Counted from the first letter of the stretch, positions 1 through 8,924 are shown. The stretch is DNA of 64,000 nt from an uncultured Prevotella sp. (GCA_944319915.1 CALUEY010000001.1:1-64000); one strand, 5' to 3'. Made by a program: numbers and translations. Notes: generated by a model not told the origin, from the sequence alone.

Positions 1-87
1 AAGTGTGGCCGTTTTAATATTTCTTAACCAGAACTTTAACACAAAATACTTGCTTAAGTCTTAGAATACAGGCCGTTCGGCAGCCTG

Positions 88-150
88 AAACGTGCCGTTT
101 TGCGTTCCAAAACGGCACGTTTTGCTAACCCACTGGTTGCCAGTGGGTTA
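88..150. repeat. Tandem hairpins, copy A of a dispersed intergenic repeat
   Basis: Two stem-loops sit side by side. The first pairs 88-101 with 109-122, a perfect 14-base stem with a 7-base loop and core AAACGTGCCGTTT. The second pairs 126-136 with 140-150, a perfect 11-base stem with a 3-base loop (TAACCCACTGG). Closely similar sequence recurs at 12801-12835, at 30121-30209 and, more loosely, at 53968-54081. Confidence 0.75.
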
Positions 151-285
151 CGGGAAAGGGTAATAAGGGCCTTCGAGAAGGCTCCGCCATGCGTAAGGAA
201 GCACACCCGGCATGGAGGCACACCCAACGCGCTGGCTGGCGGCAATCGTCGGGCCAGCGCCTGCCCAGCCGAGGGCGCCAAACAA

Positions 286-325
286 AAGAAATGCAGCAGG
301 GCAAGCCAGCCCTGCTGCATTTCTT
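286..325 (-). terminator. Strong hairpin terminator of the GH43 operon
   Basis: A perfect 17-base stem (286-302 with 309-325) and 6-base loop lie 15 bases past the GH43 stop. On the minus strand the stem is followed by a T-rich run, as expected for intrinsic termination. Confidence 0.8.
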
Positions 326-340
326 CTTAATTCATAATTC

Positions 341-2569
341 TTAATTATTTGCCGCCGTGGCGTGGCAGTCGCCGCTGCTCAGCACGAGGTGGCCTTTCTC
401 TGTGGTGAGGAACGCCCCCTTGGCCCCGGCGGGCAGTCCGCTCACGGTGTAAGTGTAGGTAAACGTGCGCCCGTCGGTGGTGGTTGTCATGGCCTTCATG
501 TCCATCTTGCCCCCGCTTATGGTTACGCTGAGGCTTACGTTGGCCCCGTCCATGTCGGCGGCGAAGTTGCTCATGTCGTAGTCGTGGGCCATGCCGGCGT
601 TGCGCTGCGCCTCGGTGGCGAAGTCGCCCCAGCCGTAGGCGTCGGCCCTTATCACGGCATATTCCTTGTAGCCGCTGAGGCCCCGCTCCACGCCGTTGGT
701 TATGGCGAGTATCCAGTTGTCCCATACGTTGGCGCGGTCGGTGTGGTTGGTGAAGGCGAAGCTGAACGTGCCTTCGCCCCCGTCGATAGTGTAGTATGGC
801 GAGAAAGCGGTCCAGAACGCGGCCGAATTGTCGGTTGCGCCAATGGTCATCAGCGGTTGCGACTTCTTGCCCCACAGCGTGTGCCTGCCGTCAAGCCCGG
901 CGTAAACGAGCGTGGCCTTGCGCGGCGAAGTCTCCCAGTCGGCCTCGCGGGCCACGTGGAGCTTGGTGCTGCCTATGGTGAGGACGTTCTCCGAGGCATC
1001 GAAGCTCCACCGCTCGCCCTCGAAGGGCGCGCCGCCCACGGTGTGGTCGGCCAGCAGCCTTATTGCCGACGAGCCGTCCTGGTGCTGGTAGGCGTAGTCG
1101 AGGGCTATGTGCTCCCACGGGCCCAATAGCTCGCCCTCGCTGATGGGGGCCTGAGGCACGGCTCCGTAGCACTCGGGCAGCACGAGCGGCCAGCCATCCT
1201 CAGTCCATATTATGCGGCGCACCTGCCCCATCATGATGGCGTTGCTGTAATCGTCGCCGTAGACACCGGCCGGAAGGCGGCCCTGCGAGGAGTAGAACCA
1301 GTTGCCCTGGCCGTCGTCGAACACGGCGCAGTGGCTCACGCCCACCCATCCGCAGTGCTCGGCGAACTTGTAGGGGTGGGTGAGTATGGGGTAGGCATCG
1401 CCCCCGCGGGTGGTGACGTCGGTGCCGTCGATGCCCACGTAGGGGCCTGTGATGCTGCGCGAGCGCACCACTCGCGTGTTGTAGGCCACGCTCAGCTCGT
1501 CGTAGGCCATGAAGAGGTAGTACCACCCGTCGCGGTAAACCACCTCGGGGGCTTCAGAGGCCTGCCAGCGGTTGCCCATCTGGCGCGTGCTTACGAGCTG
1601 GCCGTAGGCCGATATGTCGCTGCCGAAGGGGTTGCCTTGCTCCTGCAGGGGCAAGCCGGTGTCGGGGTTGAGCTGCAGTGCGGCGAAGCCCGAGTGCCAC
1701 GAGCCGTATATGAGCCAGTGCTCGCCCTCGGGGGTGATGATGTACGAGGGGTCGATGGCGTTCCACTTGAAGTAGCAGTTGGCCCAGTCGTCGGCGTTGA
1801 CGCGGAAGTTGAGGCCGCGGTCGGAGGCGTTGGTAACCACGTAGCCCTTGTCTTGCCAGCTGCCCACGTCGGCGGGCGTGGCCGTCTCCATCAGGCCGAT
1901 GAAGGCGCGCTCGGTCCAGGTCCCGTCGCCGTCGATGGTTCCCGGGCAGGTTATGGCGTAGTACATGCGGTAGAGGCCCGGCTTGATCTTGCGCACGCAC
2001 GGCGCCCAGAAGCCAAACTGCGTGTCGTCGGCGAAGTTGGCCGTGCTCGGCCCCAGGCCCATGGCGGCGCGTATCTCGTTGAGCTTAGGCTCTACCCAAG
2101 CCGGGAGCGATGGCATGGTGGTGCCGAGGAACTCCCAGTCTACGAGGTTCCTTGAGCGGCGGCACATGAAGTGGCCGTGGCCCGTGTGGGCGTTGCCGAA
2201 GCTCGCGTCGGTGGTGAACATATAGTAGTATCCGTCGTCGGCCTTCACTACGGAGGGGTCGTGTACGTTGGCAAGGTTCCACTCGTGGCGTTGGTCCCAG
2301 CCCGACGTGGAGCGGTAATAGTCGGTGTAGGCCGGCGCCTCGTAGGCGGCCAGGCGCTCGGCCATGGGCATTATGCCCAGCGAGCGCAGCTGGCTTACGT
2401 CTTGTCCGCCCACAGTCCACTCGTCGCCGCCGCCGCTTTGCGTGAATGCTATGTTGTTGCCGCTTATCGTTATTTTCTCGCCAGTGCTCTTCTCGGCCAC
2501 GAACTGCGCATTGGCCGACACTGCGTGGCAGGCCGCCAAGGCGGCAATTGCAAGTATCTTTGTATCCAT
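341..2569 (-). CDS. Secreted GH43-family glycosidase, endo-arabinanase-like
   Basis: A 742-residue protein with a signal peptide (residues 1-21). The GH43 five-bladed propeller spans roughly 95-490. The catalytic triad is visible: base Asp104 in HDPS, pKa-modulating Asp273 in AIDPSY, and acid Glu339 in SEAPE. Residues of about 495-575 look like the lipocalin-like C-terminal domain found in larger endo-1,5-alpha-L-arabinanases. The last ~160 residues are an unidentified beta-rich module. The family hydrolyses arabinan or arabinoxylan; the extended form with this C-terminal domain favours arabinan, which is inference. It is the last gene of a minus-strand operon, 17 bases after the small sorting-tail protein. 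Confidence 0.85.
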   Translation of the reverse strand: MDTKILAIAALAACHAVSANAQFVAEKSTGEKITISGNNIAFTQSGGGDEWTVGGQDVSQLRSLGIMPMAERLAAYEAPAYTDYYRSTSGWDQRHEWNLANVHDPSVVKADDGYYYMFTTDASFGNAHTGHGHFMCRRSRNLVDWEFLGTTMPSLPAWVEPKLNEIRAAMGLGPSTANFADDTQFGFWAPCVRKIKPGLYRMYYAITCPGTIDGDGTWTERAFIGLMETATPADVGSWQDKGYVVTNASDRGLNFRVNADDWANCYFKWNAIDPSYIITPEGEHWLIYGSWHSGFAALQLNPDTGLPLQEQGNPFGSDISAYGQLVSTRQMGNRWQASEAPEVVYRDGWYYLFMAYDELSVAYNTRVVRSRSITGPYVGIDGTDVTTRGGDAYPILTHPYKFAEHCGWVGVSHCAVFDDGQGNWFYSSQGRLPAGVYGDDYSNAIMMGQVRRIIWTEDGWPLVLPECYGAVPQAPISEGELLGPWEHIALDYAYQHQDGSSAIRLLADHTVGGAPFEGERWSFDASENVLTIGSTKLHVAREADWETSPRKATLVYAGLDGRHTLWGKKSQPLMTIGATDNSAAFWTAFSPYYTIDGGEGTFSFAFTNHTDRANVWDNWILAITNGVERGLSGYKEYAVIRADAYGWGDFATEAQRNAGMAHDYDMSNFAADMDGANVSLSVTISGGKMDMKAMTTTTDGRTFTYTYTVSGLPAGAKGAFLTTEKGHLVLSSGDCHATAANN

Positions 2570-2586
2570 GCTGTATGCTGTTTCGT

Positions 2587-3057
2587 TTATTTCTTGATGA
2601 ACTTAACCGTGGTTTCGCCGGCGCGGAGCAGGTAAACCCCGGTGGCAAGGTGGCCCAGGCTGATGCTGGCCTGCCCCCCGGCGGCTGTCATGGCGGCCAC
2701 CATGCGCCCCGAGGCGTCGTGGATGGCGATGGCCGTGCCGGGCTTGCAGCCCGTCAGCGTTAGCTGCCCGGAGGCGCAGATGGCCACCTGCGGGCCGCTG
2801 CCGGCGGCTGGGGCGCTGCCTATGCCGCTGGCCGTGGCCTTCACGAAGTTAACGGTTTCGGCCCCGGCTATCACGCTCCCGTCATTGCATACGATGGAAA
2901 AGGAGTCCTGCCAGTCGGAGGCCAGCAGGAAGCTCACGTCGGCCAGCGGCACCGTCTGGCCGCTCTTGGGCTCTTGCAGCGCCCACTGCGGGGCGCCCAC
3001 TTGCGCATGGCTGCCTGCGGCAAGCATCATGGCAAGGGATAGTAGAAGTTTTCTCAT
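2587..3057 (-). CDS. Small secreted protein with a type IX sorting-like tail
   Basis: A 156-residue protein with a clear signal peptide (MRKLLLSLAMMLAAGSHAQ). The N-terminal part is unidentified. The last ~75 residues resemble the type A C-terminal sorting domain of Bacteroidota type IX secretion: a short beta-rich segment ending GVYLLRAGETTVKFIKK. The tail implies export across the outer membrane if the cell has a type IX system; no such system is seen in this window. It lies 23 bases after the SprT-like gene and 17 before the GH43 gene, so all three are probably co-transcribed. It is very short for a sorting-domain substrate. Function unknown. Confidence 0.75.
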   Translation of the reverse strand: MRKLLLSLAMMLAAGSHAQVGAPQWALQEPKSGQTVPLADVSFLLASDWQDSFSIVCNDGSVIAGAETVNFVKATASGIGSAPAAGSGPQVAICASGQLTLTGCKPGTAIAIHDASGRMVAAMTAAGGQASISLGHLATGVYLLRAGETTVKFIKK

Positions 3058-3080
3058 TGGCTTTTGTTATTGGTGATGTT

Positions 3081-3734
3081 CTAAGTGTTGTCTTTTTGCG
3101 GCGCGCCGCCGATGGCCCTGAGGTATGTCTCGCGCGGTACGCGGCGCGCCCTCAGGGTGCGCACGGCGGGGAAGTCGCTGAAGAATTCGTCGGCAGTGGC
3201 CACCCATCGGTGGCTGGCTATGGCCTTGTTGCGCAGCACCTCGCGCTCTATCGCCATGCGGTACTTGGGGTTTACCACCGAGAGGTAGCAGCGGCCGTCG
3301 GCCATGGCGAGCGCGAGCACGAGCCTTGCCTTGGGCCCGGTGGCCTCGACCTTGGCCCAGCGGCTGGTGTCGGTGCGCACCCTTATGTCCCAGCCGTGGG
3401 CGGCGTTGAGGCGCTCCATCATCGAGCGGAACACCCGCCCGTGGGGCGACGTGTCGCGTATGCCCTTGTAGGCTATGTAGTAATGTATCATCTCGTGCAG
3501 CAGCACGTTCTGGCACTCGCGCTCTGCCAGGTCGTAGTAAGTGCTCATCTTTATGGTGCAGCCGCTGAGCCTTGGCCGCCTCAGGAGCCACGTGCGCGAC
3601 CTGCGGCAGCTGAACTGGCCGAGCACGGTGCGCGCCTTGCCCAAGGCAAAGGCCGGCTGGGGCAGCTCGCCGTTGAAGTAGGCGTCGTTGAACTCGGCGA
3701 ACTGCCTGCTGATGTATTGCAGTGTAGGCTTCAT
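3081..3734 (-). CDS. SprT-like zinc metalloprotein
   Basis: A 217-residue protein. The zinc-binding HEMIH sits at residues 80-84, with a third likely ligand His98 in SPHGRVF, the layout of SprT/Spartan-like domains. No signal peptide is visible, so it is probably cytoplasmic. In eukaryotic Spartan the domain cleaves DNA-protein crosslinks; the bacterial role is not established. I start at 3734 (MKPTLQY) rather than 3746, because a TAACTTTG box at 3744-3751 would put the transcription start at or after the upstream ATG. First gene of the operon with the small secreted protein and GH43. Confidence 0.8.
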   Translation of the reverse strand: MKPTLQYISRQFAEFNDAYFNGELPQPAFALGKARTVLGQFSCRRSRTWLLRRPRLSGCTIKMSTYYDLAERECQNVLLHEMIHYYIAYKGIRDTSPHGRVFRSMMERLNAAHGWDIRVRTDTSRWAKVEATGPKARLVLALAMADGRCYLSVVNPKYRMAIEREVLRNKAIASHRWVATADEFFSDFPAVRTLRARRVPRETYLRAIGGAPQKDNT

Positions 3735-3743
3735 ACAGTGTGG

Positions 3744-3751
3744 CAAAGTTA
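3744..3751 (-). promoter_or_regulatory. Bacteroidota -7 box for the SprT/GH43 operon
   Basis: On the minus strand this reads TAACTTTG, matching the TAnnTTTG consensus. Only 9 bases separate it from the ATG at 3734, so the leader is very short. No TTG appears at the usual -33 distance. Confidence 0.6.
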
Positions 3752-3855
3752 GTGAAAATAGGCGGAAGGGCCTGCCTTGCGGGCGGGAAAAGAGCGGCTT
3801 TTAGCAATAAAATCATAAAAATAGGCCCCGTGCGGGCCAAATGGCGGCGCCGGCG

Positions 3856-3886
3856 TTGGCCGCTGCGGGATTTTGGAGTAACTTTG
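3856..3886 (+). promoter_or_regulatory. Promoter of the lipoprotein gene
   Basis: TTG at 3856-3858 and TAACTTTG at 3879-3886 are separated by 20 bases, the canonical Bacteroidota arrangement. The ATG follows 28 bases later. Confidence 0.75.
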
Positions 3887-3914
3887 CAGGAACGATAACA
3901 AACATCAAACAGAC

Positions 3915-4538
3915 ATGGACAGAAGAAAACATTGCAGCATGGCGGCTGCCATGGCCGTGGCCGCGACGCTGGCCCTTGCATCTTGCGGCGGCGACGACGC
4001 ACCATCGGGACCCGGGCTTGACTTCGGCGAGAAGGCCATAACGGGATACCGCGCGGAATATGCCTTGCAGCTGGCCGACCCCAACGTGGAGGAGGTGGCC
4101 CGCGTGCAGGTGGAGTACTACGATGCCGACGGCAGCATGAAAAAGGACACCGTGGAGGGAAGCGCATGGACAAAGACGGTGACATACGCCCCGGGCAAGG
4201 ACCGTGTGTATGCCCTTTCGGCCCGCTACCTGCCCAAGGACGCACCCGTGGCAACCCACGATGCATACGACTTTGCGGTGAGCCTAAGGGGCACCGTCGA
4301 CATATTGTATTCCAACGGCTCCTACCTGAGGTGGGCCACGGCGCGAAACCACACTTACAAGGGCATACTCGCGCCAAACGAGGACGGGGAGTTCAGCACC
4401 GTGCGCTCGGCCAGCTACCTGCTCTCCACATACGGGCGAGAGGAGATGGACACCACTGGCACCTACTTCAACATAACCTACCGCGAACTGCCCTCGGGCA
4501 AGGACACGCTCATATACAACAGCATGGATTGGGAGTGA
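3915..4538 (+). CDS. Uncharacterised lipoprotein
   Basis: A 207-residue protein with a basic N-terminus, a hydrophobic stretch and a lipobox ending in Cys24 (LALASC) followed by GGDD, a typical Bacteroidota lipoprotein with possible surface export. The mature part is soluble, rich in Tyr, Asp and Thr, and looks beta-rich. I recognise no domain. It has its own promoter (3856-3886) and a GC-rich hairpin after the stop, so it is probably monocistronic. Function unknown. Confidence 0.75.
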   Translation: MDRRKHCSMAAAMAVAATLALASCGGDDAPSGPGLDFGEKAITGYRAEYALQLADPNVEEVARVQVEYYDADGSMKKDTVEGSAWTKTVTYAPGKDRVYALSARYLPKDAPVATHDAYDFAVSLRGTVDILYSNGSYLRWATARNHTYKGILAPNEDGEFSTVRSASYLLSTYGREEMDTTGTYFNITYRELPSGKDTLIYNSMDWE

Positions 4539-4560
4539 GGCCCAGGCGGCGCCACAGGGC

Positions 4561-4603
4561 GGGCCGGGGCCGTGCGCCGGAGGCAGGCGCGCGGCCCCGG
4601 CCC
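4561..4603 (+). terminator. GC-rich hairpin after the lipoprotein gene
   Basis: A perfect 12-base stem (4561-4572 with 4592-4603, GGGCCGGGGCCG arm) lies about 20 bases after the stop. There is no T-run after it, so terminator activity is an inference from position. Confidence 0.5.
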
Positions 4604-4621
4604 AATAAATCGTGGTTTTGT

Positions 4622-4652
4622 TTGGCGGATATGTGGAAATGTCGTAAATTTG
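4622..4652 (+). promoter_or_regulatory. Promoter of the dehydrogenase-recA gene group
   Basis: TTG at 4622-4624 and TAAATTTG at 4645-4652 with 20 bases between them. The ATG at 4657 comes only 4 bases after the -7 box, so the mRNA is predicted to start at or within a base or two of the start codon. Confidence 0.7.
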
Positions 4653-4656
4653 CACT

Positions 4657-5256
4657 ATGAACACCAATCTTGACAAGGCGCGGTGGAGCGAGAACGTGAT
4701 CATCGCCGACGCAGACTACGTGGACGCCGTGGCTTTCGACCTCATAGTGAACTTTGAGCGCATCATCGGGCGGCGCATTCCCAAGGCCGACATGGCGAGG
4801 TGGGTAGACTGCATAGCCCTCGACGGAGGGCTGAGGCCCGGGATGCACTCCACGCAGGTGGTGCTGCTCCACGGCGAGGGCCGCAGCCGCATGGAGAACT
4901 TCGCGCCGGGCGACTATGCCGCCGAGCTCGACGGCAAGGCTTTCAGCGACAACCTCGGCGAGTTTGCGTTCAGCTCGCTGCCTTGCGTGAAGCCTACCGG
5001 CGGCGGCAACCTCTTCACCGAGGCGGCGGGAGTGGTGTGCGCCGCGCCCGAGGTGAGGCGCGTGATGCTCATACCCAACGCCGAACTTATATACGACGAC
5101 GTGCGCCGCGCCCTCAGCCGCGTTGACGATGAGGGCAAGCGCATCACCGTCTTTGCCATGCAGCCCATGGCGGGGGGCAACTTCCGCCAGGAGATACTGG
5201 GCTACTCGCTCATGAGCGCGCTCGGCATAAGGGCCGAGGAGATAAAGCACGACTGA
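4657..5256 (+). CDS. Uncharacterised protein upstream of the polyamine-type dehydrogenase
   Basis: A 199-residue cytoplasmic protein with no signal peptide or membrane segment. Recognisable stretches are NVIIADADYVDAVAFDL near the N-terminus, a central GGNLFTEAAG, and VFAMQPMAGGNFRQ near the C-terminus. I cannot assign it to a characterised family; I believe related proteins occur in other Bacteroidales next to the same dehydrogenase, but that is memory, not evidence. It lies 37 bases upstream of the dehydrogenase and shares its promoter, which hints at a linked metabolic role. Confidence 0.75.
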   Translation: MNTNLDKARWSENVIIADADYVDAVAFDLIVNFERIIGRRIPKADMARWVDCIALDGGLRPGMHSTQVVLLHGEGRSRMENFAPGDYAAELDGKAFSDNLGEFAFSSLPCVKPTGGGNLFTEAAGVVCAAPEVRRVMLIPNAELIYDDVRRALSRVDDEGKRITVFAMQPMAGGNFRQEILGYSLMSALGIRAEEIKHD

Positions 5257-5293
5257 CACGAAGCAACAAGACAAATCATCATACACACAGACT

Positions 5294-6520
5294 ATGGGAA
5301 AAGTTTTAATGATCGGCGCCGGAGGCGTCGCCACGGTTGCGGCGTTCAAGATTGCCCAGAACGCCGATGTCTTCACCGACTTCATGATCGCAAGCCGGCG
5401 CAAGGAAAAGTGCGACCAGATAGTAAAGGCCATAGGCAACCCCGCCATCAAGACGGCACAGGTGGATGCCGACGACGTGGAGCAGCTCAAGGCCCTGATG
5501 GACAGCTACAAGCCCGACATCGTGGTCAACCTTGCCTTGCCCTACCAAGACCTCACCATCATGGACGCTTGCCTGGCCTGCGGATGCAACTACCTCGACA
5601 CGGCCAACTACGAGCCGCGCGACGAGGCCCACTTTGAGTACTCGTGGCAGTGGGCTTACAAGGACCGCTTCGAGAAAGCCGGCCTCACCGCCATCCTCGG
5701 ATGCGGCTTCGACCCGGGCGTGAGCGGCATCTTCACCGCCTACGCCGCCAAGCACCACTTCGACGAAATAAGGCAGCTCGACATCGTGGACTGCAATGCC
5801 GGCAACCACCACAAGGCTTTTGCCACCAACTTCAACCCCGAGATAAACATACGCGAGATAACGCAGAAAGGGCTGTACTACCAGGACGGGGAGTGGATAG
5901 AGACCGAGCCGCTGGCCGTGCACAAGCCTTTGACATATCCCAACATAGGCCCGCGCGAGAGCTACCTCATGCATCACGAGGAGCTGGAGAGCCTCGTGAA
6001 GAACTACCCCACCATCAGGCTTGCCCGCTTCTGGATGACCTTCGGGCAGCAGTACCTTACGTATCTCGACGTGATACAGAACATCGGGATGTCGCGCATC
6101 GACGAGGTGGAGTACGAGGCACCGCTGGCCGACGGCTCGGGCAACAAGGCCAAGGTGAAGATAGTGCCGCTGCAGTTCCTCAAGGCTGTGCTGCCCAACC
6201 CGCAGGACCTCGGCGCCAACTACGACGGGGAGACGAGCATCGGCTGCCGCATACGCGGACTGAAGGACGGCAAGGAGCTTACTTACTACATATACAACAA
6301 CTGCAAGCACCAGGAGGCCTACAAGGAAACGGGCATGCAGGGCGTGAGCTACACCACGGGAGTGCCGGCGATGATAGGCGCCATGATGTTCCTCAAGGGC
6401 CTGTGGCGCAAGCCCGGCGTGTGGAACGTGGAGGAGTTCGACCCCGACCCATTCATGGAGCAGCTGGGCAAGCAGGGCCTGCCATGGCACGAGGTGTTCG
6501 GCGGCGACCTGGAGCTGTAG
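5294..6520 (+). CDS. Saccharopine dehydrogenase-family protein, probable carboxynorspermidine synthase
   Basis: A 408-residue protein with an N-terminal Rossmann fold (LMIGAGGVATVAAFK, residues 5-19) and the C-terminal fold of the saccharopine dehydrogenase family. Length and conserved stretches (NYEPRDEAHFEY, LGCGFDPGVSGIF) fit carboxynorspermidine/carboxyspermidine dehydrogenase, which reductively condenses a diamine with aspartate semialdehyde using NADPH. Many Bacteroidota make spermidine this way. The decarboxylase partner NspC is not in the window. The alternative is a lysine-pathway saccharopine reductase, which is less likely in this phylum. Confidence 0.8.
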   Translation: MGKVLMIGAGGVATVAAFKIAQNADVFTDFMIASRRKEKCDQIVKAIGNPAIKTAQVDADDVEQLKALMDSYKPDIVVNLALPYQDLTIMDACLACGCNYLDTANYEPRDEAHFEYSWQWAYKDRFEKAGLTAILGCGFDPGVSGIFTAYAAKHHFDEIRQLDIVDCNAGNHHKAFATNFNPEINIREITQKGLYYQDGEWIETEPLAVHKPLTYPNIGPRESYLMHHEELESLVKNYPTIRLARFWMTFGQQYLTYLDVIQNIGMSRIDEVEYEAPLADGSGNKAKVKIVPLQFLKAVLPNPQDLGANYDGETSIGCRIRGLKDGKELTYYIYNNCKHQEAYKETGMQGVSYTTGVPAMIGAMMFLKGLWRKPGVWNVEEFDPDPFMEQLGKQGLPWHEVFGGDLEL

Positions 6521-6604
6521 CCACGGGCATGGCCGGAGGGCGCTACATGCCCCCGCCGGCCCCCGCGCCCCCGCTTAACGCTTTAAGAGACACAATCTAT
6601 AAGG

Positions 6605-7645
6605 ATGTATAATTTCTACTCTCTGCTCAAGATTTTCAGCCGCATACGCAGCCCGTGGGTGAAGCACGTGGGCGTACTGGCTTTCTACCTGTCGGGGCGC
6701 CGCTACCTCGGGCTGTTCCTCGACCCCACGCTGGGCTGCAACCTCAGGTGCCGCATGTGCTTCTTCAGCGGCGAGGGCTACAAGGCGCCAAGCAGTGAGC
6801 AGCTGTCGCTCGACGACTACCGCAGCATGGCCAAGGCCATGTTCCACCGCGTGATGCGCCTGCAAATAGGATGCGGCGCCGAGCCTACGCTCTACCGGCA
6901 GCTGCCCGAGCTGGTAAGGATAGGCAGGGAGATGGGCATCCCCCACATATCGCTCACCACCAACGGCAACCTGCTCGACGGCCATAAGCTGGAGGAGCTG
7001 GTGGCCGCGGGGCTGGGCGAGCTGATACTTTCGGTGCACGGACTTACGCGCCACACTTACGAGTACTTCATGCAGCACGCGCGCTTCGACCGCTTCACGC
7101 AGCTGCTCGACGGCCTGAGGGAAGTGAAGGCCGCCCACCCGGGCTTCAGGCTCCGCATAAACTACACCGTCAACGAGGACAACGTGGAGGAGCTGGCCTT
7201 GTTTCCCGATGTGTTTGCCGACCTTAGGGTGGACGTGCTGCAGGTGCGCCCCATACAGAACCTCGGCGAGTCGGCCTACAGGAACTTCTGCCTCGACAAG
7301 GTAAAGCAGAGCTACGACAAGGTGTTCGGGCTGCTGCGCAGCTATGCCGCCAAGCACGGCACCACGCTCATAGTGCCGTCGAAGGCCAACCTCGACGCGC
7401 TCGCCAAGGGCGACGGCGGCCAGGGCAAGGACGAGGCCAACGAGCGCATACAGGACGTAACCTACGTGTACGGAAGCCCGGGCTTCCTGTGGCGGCACGA
7501 CTTCGACTTCCGCCACGACTCCTTCGAGGCTTATTGCAAGCGCACCGGCTATGTAAGGGAAGTGCTGGCAGGCATCCTGCCGTTCGTAAGGCACTCTGCC
7601 ATGCAGCGCCACAGGACGGAACCTTTAAACTACACAGTTAAATAA
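6605..7645 (+). CDS. Radical SAM protein
   Basis: A 346-residue protein. CNLRCRMC (about residues 45-52) supplies the CxxxCxxC ligands of the radical SAM 4Fe-4S cluster. GCGAEPTLY and LTTNGNLL match the SAM-binding region and the later beta-strands of the barrel. The C-terminal half has only one further Cys, so no SPASM or second-cluster domain is apparent. The substrate cannot be read from sequence. It sits 84 bases after the dehydrogenase and only 8 before recA, so it is probably expressed with both. Confidence 0.8.
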   Translation: MYNFYSLLKIFSRIRSPWVKHVGVLAFYLSGRRYLGLFLDPTLGCNLRCRMCFFSGEGYKAPSSEQLSLDDYRSMAKAMFHRVMRLQIGCGAEPTLYRQLPELVRIGREMGIPHISLTTNGNLLDGHKLEELVAAGLGELILSVHGLTRHTYEYFMQHARFDRFTQLLDGLREVKAAHPGFRLRINYTVNEDNVEELALFPDVFADLRVDVLQVRPIQNLGESAYRNFCLDKVKQSYDKVFGLLRSYAAKHGTTLIVPSKANLDALAKGDGGQGKDEANERIQDVTYVYGSPGFLWRHDFDFRHDSFEAYCKRTGYVREVLAGILPFVRHSAMQRHRTEPLNYTVK

Positions 7646-7653
7646 CACAGACA

Positions 7654-8688
7654 ATGGCAAAAGAAAAAGACAACACAAGCGAGGCCAACCTGCAAGAGGG
7701 CAAGCTCAAAGCCCTCCAGGCGGCCATGGCCAAGATAGAGAAAGACTTCGGCAAAGGCTCCATAATGAAGCTTGGCGATGAGCAGATAGAAAACGTGGAC
7801 GTTATACCCACGGGCAGCATCGGGCTCAACGCCGCGCTCGGAGTGGGCGGCTATCCGCGCGGAAGGATAATAGAAATCTACGGTCCCGAGTCGTCAGGAA
7901 AAACCACCCTGGCCATCCATGCCATAGCCGAGGCCCAGAAGATGGGCGGCATAGCCGCGTTCATCGACGCCGAGCACGCCTTCGACCGCTTCTATGCCGA
8001 GAAGCTGGGCGTGGACGTCAACAACCTGTGGATATCGCAGCCCGACAACGGCGAGCAGGCCCTTGAGATTGCCGACCAGCTTATACGCTCGTCGGCCATC
8101 GACATTCTCGTGGTCGATTCAGTGGCCGCGCTCACCCCGAAGAAAGAGATTGAGGGCGACATGGGCGACAACGTGGTGGGCTTGCAGGCCCGCCTGATGA
8201 GCCAGGCCCTGCGCAAGCTCACCGGCACCATAAGCAAGACAAACACCACCTGCATCTTCATCAACCAGCTGCGCGAGAAGATTGGCGTGATGTTCGGCAA
8301 CCCGGAGACCACCACCGGCGGCAACGCGCTTAAGTTCTATGCCAGCGTGCGCATCGACATCCGCAAGGTTACGGGCGTCAAGGACGGCGACACCGTCATC
8401 GGCAACCAAGTGCGCGTAAAGGTGGTAAAGAACAAGGTGGCCCCGCCTTTCCGCAAGGCGGAGTTCGAGATAATGTTCGGCGAGGGCATATCGAAGATAG
8501 GCGAGATTGTAGATCTCGGCGTAGAGCACGGCATAATACAGAAGAGCGGCAGCTGGTTCTCCTACGGCGGGTCGAAGTTGGCGCAGGGCCGCGACGCCAC
8601 CAAGGCCCTGCTCAAGGACAACCCCGAGCTGTGCGAGGAGCTTGAAGGCCTCATCATGCAGGCCATAGCCGACAAGGCGCAGGCTTGA
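7654..8688 (+). CDS. recA: RecA recombinase
   Basis: A 344-residue protein, normal length for RecA. Walker A GPESSGKT is at residues 77-84, and the MAW-type motif, Walker B ([11 protein letters not shown]) and L1/L2 DNA-binding loops ([33 protein letters not shown]) are all recognisable. It forms the ATP-dependent filament on single-stranded DNA for homologous recombination and induces LexA cleavage where LexA exists. It is the last gene before a clear terminator and follows the radical SAM gene with an 8-base gap, so it appears to lack a private promoter immediately upstream. Confidence 0.98.
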   Translation: MAKEKDNTSEANLQEGKLKALQAAMAKIEKDFGKGSIMKLGDEQIENVDVIPTGSIGLNAALGVGGYPRGRIIEIYGPESSGKTTLAIHAIAEAQKMGGIAAFIDAEHAFDRFYAEKLGVDVNNLWISQPDNGEQALEIADQLIRSSAIDILVVDSVAALTPKKEIEGDMGDNVVGLQARLMSQALRKLTGTISKTNTTCIFINQLREKIGVMFGNPETTTGGNALKFYASVRIDIRKVTGVKDGDTVIGNQVRVKVVKNKVAPPFRKAEFEIMFGEGISKIGEIVDLGVEHGIIQKSGSWFSYGGSKLAQGRDATKALLKDNPELCEELEGLIMQAIADKAQA

Positions 8689-8728
8689 GGCGCGCGGCCT
8701 GTCGGCACAAACCGTTTTGCGTATAATT

Positions 8729-8774
8729 GAGGGCGCACCGGGGCTAGGCTCCTGGTGCGCCCTCTTGCATTTTT
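8729..8774 (+). terminator. recA terminator
   Basis: A 14-base stem with one G-T pair (8729-8742 with 8751-8764) and a T-rich tail (TTGCATTTTTTC), about 40 bases after recA. Confidence 0.85.
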
Positions 8775-8793
8775 TCAATCATATTCCTGTGGT

Positions 8794-8827
8794 TTGCCTT
8801 GTATCTCGTTTTTTTGCATTAACTTTG
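8794..8827 (+). promoter_or_regulatory. Promoter of the GH35 gene
   Basis: TAACTTTG at 8820-8827. Two candidate -33 TTGs exist, at 8794-8796 (23-base gap) and 8799-8801 (18-base gap). The predicted leader to the ATG at 8925 is about 90 bases. Confidence 0.65.
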
Positions 8828-8924
8828 TAGAAAATAAGCTGCGCCCGGGAAATTGGGAACAAGTTCCCTTTCCGCTCGCTTGCATTGTTTTTGCCCGCAT
8901 AATGCAAATCATTACGAAGACAAT

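Larger units (their letters stand above)
1..340. other. Intergenic region without a supported gene
   Basis: No convincing coding sequence is visible. The short frames on both strands run through hairpins and have no recognisable protein content. The region holds a pair of hairpins (88-150) belonging to a dispersed repeat family and the terminator of the GH43 operon (286-325). The stretch between them carries small inverted repeats but nothing I can name. Confidence 0.6.

Noticed and set aside
8853-8924. Earlier GH35 start
   Set aside because: The added 24 residues are not a signal peptide, whereas MRKKRFLCQ at 8925 begins a normal one.
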